The notes under the pieces are model-generated. The model did not search any database, was not told where the DNA came from, and was given only the letters and a program-made list of their open reading frames with translations. Positions 44,679-55,237 of a stretch of 64,000 nt of DNA are shown here, in pieces. The number at the start of each line of letters is the position of its first letter. Position 1 is the stretch's first letter. A program made the position numbers and the translations under genes. The DNA comes from Malania oleifera (lineage: Eukaryota; Streptophyta; Magnoliopsida; Santalales; Ximeniaceae), in the NCBI RefSeq assembly GCF_029873635.1, contig NC_080422.1, positions 6,355,764-6,419,763 on the forward strand. Direction: 5' to 3'.

Positions 44679-45634
44679 ATTAGGATTTGGGGAGTTCATG
44701 AGTGAACTTGATATACATGAATGAATACCAACTTGATCCAAAAAATTAAACCTATTAGATCTTGGGTTCAATCATATATATAAACACCTATTACAAGTGA
44801 TATTCTAAGCAATCTATCGCTGATCATTTGTGAGTTCCAAACACCACTTCCTTTTGAATGGAAGTCATTAGTTGATCACCTTCATGTCATGTAGCCAACT
44901 ATGAGTCACTACTCAATTATTGGAAAATCATGAAATCATGGGAGTCTGCTCACTTATAAACATTCGTAAGGATCCACCACTCCCCTTCTACGGGATCAAC
45001 ATCTGTAGGAACACATGCATGAACATTCAAATCTAATTTAAATCATTGGCTTTGATATCACTTGTTAGGATTTGGGAAGTTCATGGGCGGACTTGATATA
45101 TATGAATGAGCACCAACTTGACCTAACAGCTTAAACTTATTGGGTCTTTGAGGCCAACCATATATATATACCCATCATGTACATGTGGAATTCTCAATAA
45201 TCTCCCCCCTGATCACTCGTGATTTCCAAACATTCCCCCTTATAGAAGTCATCACTTGATCACCTACATGTCCTGTAACCAACTAGGAGCCACTCCTTTA
45301 CCGTGGGAAAGAGTATGAAACTATGGGACATAATCACTTGTGAGTTTCAAATACTCTCCCTTGAATGGAATTGAAGTCATTACTTGGTCACCTTCTTGTC
45401 ATGCAACCAACCAAAAGTTACTACTCAACCATGGGAAAAAGCATGAGATCATGGAAGTCTACTTATTTATGGGATTAGCATTCATAGGATCCATCGCTCC
45501 TCTTTCACGGGATCAAAATATGCAAGAACACATGTATTAACACTCGAATTCAATTCAAACCGTCGGTTTTAATACCACTTGCTAGGATTTTTGGAGTCCA
45601 TGGATGGGATTGATATACATGGATGAACACCAAA
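44679..45634 (-). repeat. TRIM-like LTR repeats in tandem
   Basis: The start (TGTTAGGATTTGGG...TTCATG...GACTTGATATACATGAATGA) occurs three times, at about 44679, 45063 and 45580. The second and third copies are directly preceded by sequences whose reverse complements read AAGTGATATCAAAGCC and AAGTGGTATTAAAACC, both decayed tRNA-Met primer sites. CTCCCCCC, a polypurine tract on the minus strand, lies inside. This matches short non-coding LTR units (TRIMs) sharing LTRs in a tandem array. The middle unit has an extra internal duplication of about 130 bp. Confidence 0.55.
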
Positions 45635-47575
45635 TGTCTCAAACAAATCCAAATAAAATCTTGTTTTTAACTGTAATTTGAAAGTCCCTATAGCCTCCAC
45701 TGTAACTTTATTTCCATCACCCACAATGATGAATCTTTCATTATCACTTAGTGGTCGACTCCACCAACAACCCTGCATTTACATACTTATGTGAGTAGTA
45801 GCACTAGAATCTACCCAACAAGTATCCTTAGGTGCAGAAGCTAAATTAACTTCAGAACAAACTAAGGTTAGAAGCATAGCCCTTCTTCATGTGCCCTGAC
45901 TTCTTGCAGAAATAGCAGGCAAATTCTTCATCCTGCTTCTTTTGTTTCTTTTGCTGAGAAGATCCTTCCATAGCAACCGTAGCTTTATTCTTTCTTTTGT
46001 TCTGAAAGGTTGAGGCCAAGTGAACATTCTCAGTCTTATCCCGCTGCTATCTTTCTTCTTCTTGCACATAGTGAGATATAAGCTCATTAAGGGACCATTT
46101 GTCCCTCTGAGTGTTATAATCACTTTGAATTGCCCAAAGTGTGTAGGAAGAAAAATCAAAACCAAGTGCACGAGTAAGTCATCGAACAATTCCAACTTAA
46201 GTGACTTGAGTTTTGACGCGAGAAAAGACATCTCCATGATGTACTCCCTTACGTTCCCTTTGCCTTTATACTTCATGGAGACGAGTTCAGCCAAAAGGTT
46301 ACTCACCTCCGACTTTTCATTCTTGGCAAAATATTGCTCAATTTCTTCCAAAAACTTCTTAGCGCTCTTGCTTTCAATAATAGAGCCCCGAAACGCTTTT
46401 GGAATGGAACATTTCATGATCATCATACACATTCAGTTAGACTGATCCCACTTTTCAATTTTAACCTTGTTGGGGTTTTTCGGAGTAGCAATGGGTTGAT
46501 CCGACCGAAGTACAAGATTCAAATCCATACAACAGAGGATAATCTCCACAACTTCTTTCCATATTTTGAAATTTATCCTATTAAGCATTGGGATGTTGTT
46601 TACTTGGGTAGAGACATTCGTAGCAGTAGTAATAGAAGTTGTATAAACAAGCATACTCACATTTATTAAGCATATTATGAACAAATAATTCAAACTGGGG
46701 ACCTTTCTCAAGATACCTAGCATAGCATTAATTCCTAGTCTTTGGATAGAGAAATTAATTGTAAGTGGTACTCTCAGTGCAATGATCAAATACTAACAGT
46801 TAGTTCTATCAAACAACAACCTTTCTTTTGACCGACTGTTGTTCACATGAAAAAAATTTTATAATCATCACGCATTTATCATTGCAGGTACGTTGTTATT
46901 TAGCCAAACGGTATCTTCCTTTGGGCTAAGCACAGTTCGCATAAATAACTCCGCACAAAACATCTATATATTTTTAGTTAAATTAATTTTTCGCAATAGA
47001 GGTTACTTACGCAACGTGTTGTTTGGATCAATTTAACTGAAAATACTAGACAAACTAAGCAGAATAATACAATAACGGTATAAATAATATTTAAATAAAG
47101 ATCTAAATATATTTTAAAATATTTTATTATTATTATTTTACTAAAATGCCTAGTCCACCCAGCACTGCTGCGCTGCCCCAATGGAGCCATAGTGTTGTGA
47201 ATTCCTTACAATTCATCTCAAATATGTATATATATATGACTATAACTGTATGCTTTTTATATTACACTGAGAAAAACATGTATAAGATCATACCACCAAC
47301 AAGGTAACTTGATCCATTAAAAAAAAAACTATCTATAAAACCTTTCTTTGTATAAAGCATACAAAGTGGAATAGTAGTGGTAAAATGACAGCGAAAAAAA
47401 TCATCTTCTGTTTTGACCTTTTGATCATTTTTTTTAAACATAGAACATGCTTCAAACTTAATCCTTGATCCATAAAATATAAATATTTCATTCAAGAAAA
47501 ATAGTCCAAACACCATACGAATAGAATATTCACAAATCCTAATAATCTAACAATGATGACCGCTCTGATACCACT

Positions 47576-48232
47576 TGTTAAAAATAAAATCATACCAAAA
47601 ATATAAATTATCCTAGATGCAAACATCTTAGAACAGTATCCTGAAAATCGTAGGTTTTACATCATGCTAGATCATTAAGGTTTATGAATTCAGATAAAGT
47701 ACCTCGATCCATAAAGAACGGTTGTCTGCTATTGCAGAAATCCTACAATGTCCTACGACAATGATTGATCAAGATCGGATGAACGCTAGCGCGAGGAGGT
47801 GGTTTGTTATCTTCCTCAACCAAATCGCCTTAGTTCCTCTATATGAGATTATCATTTCTCTTACAGATGGGGAGAAGAGAGACGGTGTGACTTGGATTGA
47901 TCAAGATCGGATGAACGCTAGCGCGAGGAGGTGGTTTGTGATCTTCCTCAACCAAATCACCTTAGTTCCTCTATGGGATTATCGTTTCCCTTACAGATGG
48001 GGAGAAGAGAGACTGTGTGACTTGGTATATTGGGGACCATAACCAAGAGGGTCTTTATACAGGGTTCCTATAAGCCCCTAAAAATGGTATCTACCCATTT
48101 TAATCCATATTAATTTGAGTAATTTATGGGCTTGCCAAATAAAATAGATCACATAATCTTAGCTCATATTAAATAGCCAATATATGATTGATTAAGAAAT
48201 ATATGTTGCCCAATATAGGAAAGATTTCCTAA
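47576..48232 (-). repeat. 5' LTR of Copia G
   Basis: Runs from TGTTAAAAATAAAATC to GATTTCCTAACA, next to a clear primer site. It contains the 132-bp tandem duplication described separately. Confidence 0.75.
47763..48026 (+). repeat. 132-bp tandem duplication inside the LTR of G
   Basis: Two adjacent copies starting GATTGATCAAGATCGGATGA at 47763 and 47895, differing at only a few positions. Because 132 is a multiple of three, a reading frame stays open through both. I regard it as non-coding LTR sequence. Confidence 0.85.
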
Positions 48233-49158
48233 CACCTACGTCCCTGGACTCCCTAGGCAATTTTCACTATCAATGAAAAACTGCCTTTAGGGCTAGGTTT
48301 CAACCTTCAACTACAATGTGTATATATATAGTCCCATACAAAACCCTATATGATATATAGTTGTATTGAACTATGAATCTAACGAACTATACTCCCTCAT
48401 ACGATCTATAGTTATATTACAGCATGACCTTAACATACTATACCCTCATATGATATATAGATGTATTGCACCACAACTCTAATTTGTAACAACCTTCAAG
48501 TGTATACCCTTTGAATATGAGCCACAACTCAACCATCTCCGCCTTGGTGAATATTTACCCCCTTGAAGTTTTCAGATTAAGCACTCTGAATATGAGCCAT
48601 AACTCAAAAAGCTCTACCTTGGCTAATATTGACCCTTTGGAGCTTTCATACTTATACCTCCACCTAAAGTTGCATATACTCAAACAATTCATTGTGGCTA
48701 CCACCACTGCATCCGTGTCCGCCTCTGAATCGTATGGCTACCCCCGTCGCCACAGCCTATGGCTCTAACACAGCCACCACCATACAAGCAAAAGCACAAT
48801 CGGCTGTGAGTGTCACAGTTTTGGATGCATACGATGACCTCATCTTCTCTGGTTTCTCTCCTATCAGAGCTTTAAAAACCTTATATTGAAATGATAAATT
48901 CGTTACCCGCATCTCCCATAGGCTGAAGTTCTATTTATCATCAAACTTTTTGAATCTAGTCTTTACCCCGCTCATCTTTGCAGTGAGCTAGACGCAAATC
49001 CTAATCACCTTCATGTCATGCAACCAAGTAGGAGCCACTACTCAACCATGGGAAAGAGTGTGAAACCATAGGGGTCTACCCATCTATGAGATTAGCAATT
49101 GTAGGATCCACCACTCCTCTTCTACGAGGTTAATATCTGTAAGAATACATGCATGAAC
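48233..49158 (-). mobile_element. Degraded Copia LTR and tail fragments
   Basis: 48240-48500 matches 60840-61110 (CAATTTTCACTATCAATGAA and following), which carries the same TTAGTTCGACAATATGCC-type box as other Copia LTRs here. CTCCGCCTTGG (48537) and CTCTACCTTGG (48612) resemble the CTCCACCTTGG that follows the LTR of Copia C. 49000-49158 is another copy of the TRIM-like interior, cut by Gypsy F. No gene is seen. Confidence 0.5.
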
Positions 49159-51229
49159 TGTAGAGACCCTAAGAATTATAGAAATTAAATAATAAAAGAA
49201 AGGAGAGAAAAAGATTTTTCAAAAAGGGGATTCAGCAGGGTCTCATCGACAAGTGCAGGGTGCTCATCAACGAATAGGCTTCTTGGGCTCGTTAACGTGG
49301 ACATGTGTCTCGTCGACAAGACATTACCAAGAGGGCTGATTTAAGGGCCTGAAATTCGTCGACAGGGAGTAAGTGTTCGTCGATGAACTTCCTTCATAGA
49401 CTTGTAGATGAGGTGACGTGTCTCGTCAACAAATCCGTGTTTTATAAATATGTCAAATTCAAGTTTTCAGCGAAGGAAATTGCATCCAGGGTTTTCTCTC
49501 TCTAAGGTTCGTCTCCCTCACATTCTCTCTAGGTTTCTAGCTTCATCCTTCATCGGTTCGACGATCAGAAGCCACCACGCTACTCCTGAGAAGATTCTCT
49601 TTAAGTTTGCTGGAATAGTTCGTTGGTTAGGCCAACTTGGGCACCATCCCAAAATCTAGGTAAGTTGGTTATTTTAAGCTTTATAAGGTATTTGGTGTTT
49701 CTGGACTGAGGAGAATGCTTTAGATAGAATAATACTGAAGTTTTGTTGGGAAAAATGTAATTTCAGGGTGTAGGTTTGGTTTAATTGTGGGCTTCTCAGT
49801 AAGTCAGGTAAGGGGATAAATTAAGTCAACCTTTTTCATGAAATTATTTATTAGTATACAACATTTATTTTTAGGAAAATATGTATGTTATAGAACTATG
49901 TTTGGGAATACTACTGTTGAACAGGGAAATAATTTTAACACATTTTACAAGGAAATATGATTTCAGAACAAATTATGAGTTTAGAAGATTACTTACATTT
50001 GTGTGGCATGAGTATAATATTTTCATGAAAATTATGTTATATTGAAATATTATGATTTTTTCAAGATAAGCATGATATAGCAGTTTTGAGGAAAAACCAT
50101 AAAAATAGTACAAAAACTATGGTTTTAAGAATACTATGTTTACAAGTGCAAGATTTTCATATACAAGTACATCATGGTATGCCAGCGCCAGTGTCATGAT
50201 TTTTACGTTATGATATGACGACATAAAATGCCATAATTATGCATGTTATGTCATGATTCAAGAAAATATTTTCATGTCATGTTATACTCTAAAATATGAA
50301 ACTACTATGTTCAATATTATGAAATATATTATATATTATGACAACCCAAATAACTTAGTTTAGTTTCACGAAGCACGGTACCGTAGTTGTATATTCACAT
50401 TTACGTTTACGTTTATATTAGTGCTATCACACATCTTATGCAGAGTGTGGGAGATGGCAGTCAATGTGGCTTTATGGGAGTGTCGTAGTTCTCCTGGTAG
50501 TTCGACATAGGTGGAACAGGCCTATCGTACTTACACACCTATGTTTGACTTAGTATGGTCGGCCAGCCATTGCTAAGTCCCGCTTTCGAGCTACACAACC
50601 TTATTATGTGGGGGGTAAGACATGACGATAACTAACTATCTATCTATCTTGGGTAATATTTCAAGTATGGTATAGTTTTATAAGTTGATTTTCCTATACA
50701 GAAATTTTAGTATGTTAACCTATGTTATGACAAATCATGCTTTATTTAGATATGATACAAACTGTTTTTACCAAATATGAATTACGTACTATTTATATGT
50801 ATATCACAAAAAATACTCATGTTGTCACATACTGATATTAATTTATCTACCTTACTAAGAGGTGTCTCACCCTAGCCGTACATACATTTAAGGAAACCCA
50901 GGTAGGAGGGTGGACCGAGCTCCGTGGCAGTAGAGATTAGCCGAGCTACCCTGTCTGTAGGGTAAGTGGGTGAGCTAGGGTCAGATAGATTTTTGGGTTA
51001 TGACCCTAGGATACTTTTTGGTATTTTTGAGATGTATGTATATATATATATGAAAGATTTAGTAAAACTCTGGCACTGTGATTAATTGGATGGTATGTAT
51101 GTAATTTATGTTTTCCACTGCTTAGGTATCAGAAATGTATGACAGGTATTTCCTCGGTACCCAAGGGTCCGGGTTGGTCATGATTAGTCTAGTTTATAAG
51201 CAAGTTTACAAGATTATTATGTATGTTGT

Positions 51230-51267
<38 letters not shown>

Positions 51268-51291
51268 TGAAAAAATAGGTAGGTCGTTACA
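49159..51291 (+). repeat. 5' LTR of Gypsy F
   Basis: A 2133-bp LTR with a GTCGAC palindrome array (about 49240-49430), the TATA box TTTTATAAATATG (about 49440-49452) and a CT-rich leader (about 49493-49535). The CATGTTGTCACA plus CTTACTAAGAGGTGTCTC module lies at 50818-50873 and a (TA)n tract at 51236-51265. It ends GGTCGTTACA. Confidence 0.92.
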
Positions 51292-51844
51292 CTTTGGTAT
51301 CAGAGCTTAGGTTCTTAGGTTCTGTAGACTCTAGAGTGCAGCGGAAACAATACCAGAGTATAGGAAAAGGATTTGAGGTTTTGTTCAGCAATTGGAGGCA
51401 GCACTTCCGTGGTGGTTTCTGTGTTTTTCCTGGGGTGATGATTTTAGAAAAGCCATAGTAAACTATTACCGGGTTGTGTTTCTAAAGTGTGGGACTGAAT
51501 CTTGAATTAAGATAAGGATGTCAAGATAGAAGAGATACTAAGAGTTTGGATAGATATGTAAATATAAGGATAGGGTCCCTAAGTCATAGTAAACTATTGT
51601 TGGGGTTGTGTTTCTCAATTATTGGACTGGATCTTAAAATTGAGAATAAGGACGATAGATTAATACATAGTATGAAATTTTGACTAGATAAATATATTAG
51701 TTATGTTATGTAGATAGGGTCTTTAGACTATGTTTATTCCTTTTTCAGGATGGACTCTAGTAGCAGCAACATGAATACTGGAGGTAGTGGCAACGTAGGG
51801 GCTTTCAGCATTGGTGGCAGCTACTTTGAACAGATGTTGCGTAG
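51292..51844 (+). mobile_element. Gypsy F: primer site, leader and gag start
   Basis: TGGTATCAGAGC starts four bases after the LTR. The leader contains AGTAAACTATT and GTTGTGTTTCT twice, giving two imperfect copies of roughly 110 bp. A gag start (ATG at 51750, Ser/Gly/Asn-rich) follows and is interrupted by the solo LTR. Confidence 0.8.
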
Positions 51845-53971
51845 TGTTGGTCTTACAAGGTTTAATATCTCTTAATATCCTGTTTTGATGCTAACAAACA
51901 AGTAGAACTTAACATCCTTTGTTAAGTGATCTATTTTCAGGACTCAGTGATGAATGCAAGGTCAAAGAATTCATGAAAGCTTGTACTTCAAATAAGGATG
52001 ATTATATCAAGCTTGAGGCATGGATTAAAATTTGAAGATCATGAGAGCATTGATATTAAAGAAAAATCTTCAAGAATAAAAGCTCAAGTGATCAACATGG
52101 AAAGTTTAAAGGTCAATGAAACTCAAAGTCTGAATTAGTGATGAAAGATAAAGAGAGATAAAGAATTGAAAGCTCACATCAAATTCAGGATCATTGAAGC
52201 TCAGCAATGAAGAGAACTCAAAGTAAAGAAGAATCAAATGAGCATTTAGGACAAGCATTGTAAATACTTCAACTATGATTCAAGTATGATTTTTCATTTT
52301 GAAGCTCATTAGACAAAGAGACTTAGAAACCTTAGTTTAAGTCTTGGAACATATTTTTCAAAGTTAAACAAGTTAATATTCCAAGATAAATTAAGAAATG
52401 AAGAGAGAGATAAAAAATGTTTTAAACTAAGAAAAACTAGTTGATAGGTGACTGATTGCCATTAGACAGTCATCTTCCATATTAAAGAGTTTATATTAAG
52501 TAGACAGAAATATGATAGACGACTATCAAGTACTTGACAGACGACTGTCAGTGACAACTGAGACGAGTGGGTGTGTTTTGTCAGTCATCTGACACCCTTC
52601 TATTTGTTTTAAAAAACTTGGTTGTTCAGTGACAGACGACTGTCTCCCCTATGACAGATGATTGTCACCTTATTGTTTGTAAAATTTATTCTTGAAATAC
52701 TAGGATAACCGACTACTAAAGACCACACAGTCATTTGGCTCGCAGAAAATTTCAAAATACTCAATGAATATACTTTTGAAATTTCAATTACTTGAGGCCC
52801 AAATTAACATAAAACTTGGACCCTACTCCAAGTAAACTTGGGGAACAAGCTAGATACCTTTCTACATCTATAAATACTCTCAAGTTACATTGATTTGAAT
52901 ACCAAGAATTCAATTCAGCAATCAAATTTCTCTTAAGCATTCTGAAATTCTAAAAGCTCTCTATTGCTTACATCTTGCACGAAGTCTAATGAAGTCTTGC
53001 TGATTATCTCACTGATATTGTGCTTCAACTATCAATTCTTTCATTCATTGAAAGAATCATATGGTGAAAAATTTCTAGAGCTTCAATTTGAATTTCGTAT
53101 TGCGAATTTTATTGAAGTATATAGTTTTTATCTGTACCAATCAGCTCTTTAAGGAGCAATTCTTTGTACATCTACTTGACTTGTATTTTGTAGATTGACG
53201 ATTCCAAGGATTATTTGGATCGTTGGCTAAGTAAGGGGATATTGCTTAGAGAGGCAGACTCTAGCCTATTTGAAGGAGTGACCGAACAAGGGTACATCAT
53301 TTGTAGAAGGCGGGCTCTAGCCTTAACCAAGGAGTGTTGTAATCAGTATTGTTTCGCCTGGTAAAGGAACGGTGATAGTTAATCCTTTGGTGGTTTTGCC
53401 AATGGCGAGGACGTAGGCTGTGTTGAAGTTGAACCTCATAAAACCTTGTGTTTATCTCTCTCTTCCCTATTCTTTATTTTTCAGCGAAGTTTATAAATTG
53501 CATGGATGCTTTATAAAACTCTAAATTCTAAGTATTAGGTTGTTAAATAGACTGGAAGATAATTTGTTTTGGTTTGATCAACATTGATTACGAAAACCGA
53601 AAGGGACTACGTTGGTTGATCATCCTTAACTTATTAAACTAAAAGTTTATTTAAAAGCTGAACATTGGGAAGTAGTGTGTTTGTGAATTTCGATACATTG
53701 CTTATACATACTCAGCAAGCATTACATATTGCTACAGGGATATTGTTACAAGAATCAAGTGATTGGTTATTTTGTTTGAATGTTGAGCTTAATTGATTAG
53801 TTTGGTTGAATAATTGATTACTTGTTTAGTTAAGCAATAGTATTGTGGATTAAAAGAACTAAGTAGTCAAGAATTGGTTAAGAGAGATAAAAAGGAAGTG
53901 TCCAAAGGAATTAAAAGAAATTTTTATAATCCAATTCACCCCCCCTCTTGGGACTACACCTTGCGTTTTCA
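51845..53971 (+). mobile_element. Solo LTR (2127 bp), SIRE/Maximus-like Copia, in gag of F
   Basis: Perfect target copies CGTAG (51840-51844 and 53972-53976), starting TGTTGGTCTTACAAGG and ending GCGTTTTCA. It is a relative of 14791-17006 with the same CAATTCACCCCCCCTCTTGG end box and the TATA box ATCTATAAATACTC (52866-52879). Upstream of TATA lies a palindrome array (about 52440-52740) with arms different from those of the other copy. Confidence 0.9.
52440..52740 (+). promoter_or_regulatory. Palindrome array in U3 of the second SIRE-like LTR
   Basis: Repeated dyads such as GACAGACGACTGTC (about 52537-52550 and 52631-52644), TAGACGACTATC and GACAGATGATTGTC. They imply a GACAGTCGACTGTC ancestor. 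The array sits upstream of the TATA box at 52866, at the same relative position as in the other copy. Confidence 0.6.
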
Positions 53972-53976
53972 CGTAG

Positions 53977-54917
53977 TACAGGTCAACAGGTTATGACTAG
54001 AATTATGCGGAATCCTGGGGGTATTGGGCACCAACTAACTCAAACTGCTCTATCGATCAGTTTACTAGTATGAATCCCCCGACTTTTATGGGTAGAGCTG
54101 ATGCAATTACTATAAAGGAGTGGATCCAAGAGATGGAGGGTATATTGGCAAGTCTTTGCTATGCAGACGAACAAAAGGTGTTGTATGTTGTTTTTAAGAT
54201 GACTGGGGAGGCCAAATGTTGGTGGATGTCGACGAAGTTACTTGAGGAGCAAAAACTGGTATCAATGACCCTAACGTGGAATTGTTTTAAAGAAATTTTC
54301 CGTGAGCAGTACATTTTCCCTTCTATTCGGGATGCTTGGGCGGAGGAGTTTATGGAATTGAATCAGAGGAAGAGACCTATGCCTCCTAGGTTTCAGGTGG
54401 GGCCCAGCCGAGGACCAAGGAGGAGAGGTGGACCTAGCAGTCGTTAGAGGCTAGAGACCTAGAGCTGTGAGGTTCAGGGAGGGCAGACCTACCCTGTTTG
54501 TCAGATATGTGGAAAGAGACATTTGGGAGAATGCCGAGCAGGGAAAAAGGTCTGCTACCAATGTGGTAGATCGGGTCATGTAGCAGGAGTTTGTCGTGCG
54601 CAACATATTATAGCATCCGCTCCTAGATAGCTTTAGGGTAATGCCCAGGTGCCCCATGGAGGTTAGTAGCAAAATACTAAGCAAGCGTGGGTTTACCCGT
54701 CGACACTGGAAGATGCTAAGGCTGTTAGAGACATTGTGGCAGATACTCTTATTGTTTTACCATATAAGCCATTTTTTTTTTTTAAATTTGACTCAGGTAT
54801 CACTTATTCATTTTTATTATTGGAATATATTTAATTATTTGGGATTGAGACACGATTGTCAAATGTAAAGTTGTTAGTAATTATGTCAACTGGATTAGTT
54901 ATGGGTTGTTGTTGTTG

Positions 54918-54957
<40 letters not shown>

Positions 54958-54977
54958 CATTATTATAATTATTATTA

Positions 54978-55014
<37 letters not shown>

Positions 55015-55032
55015 CATTATTTTTTTTATTTT

Positions 55033-55126
<94 letters not shown>

Positions 55127-55128
55127 CA

Positions 55129-55164
<36 letters not shown>

Positions 55165-55165
55165 C

Positions 55166-55237
<72 letters not shown>

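Larger units (their letters stand above)
45635..48232 (-). mobile_element. Copia element G, truncated (5' LTR, gag, protease)
   Basis: On the minus strand the order is 5' LTR (47576-48232), primer site (AAGTGGTATCAGAGC, 47562-47576), leader, gag (about 45890-46790, with NFKIWKEVVEIIL and LLAELVSMKYKGKGNVREYI), zinc-knuckle remnant, and protease start (about 45640-45780). It then stops against the TRIM-like repeats. Integrase, reverse transcriptase and the second LTR are absent. It is broken and old. Confidence 0.8.

Noticed and set aside
47722-48042. Reading frame of 106 residues with an internal repeat
   Set aside because: It lies in the LTR of Copia G and owes its openness to a 132-bp duplication.
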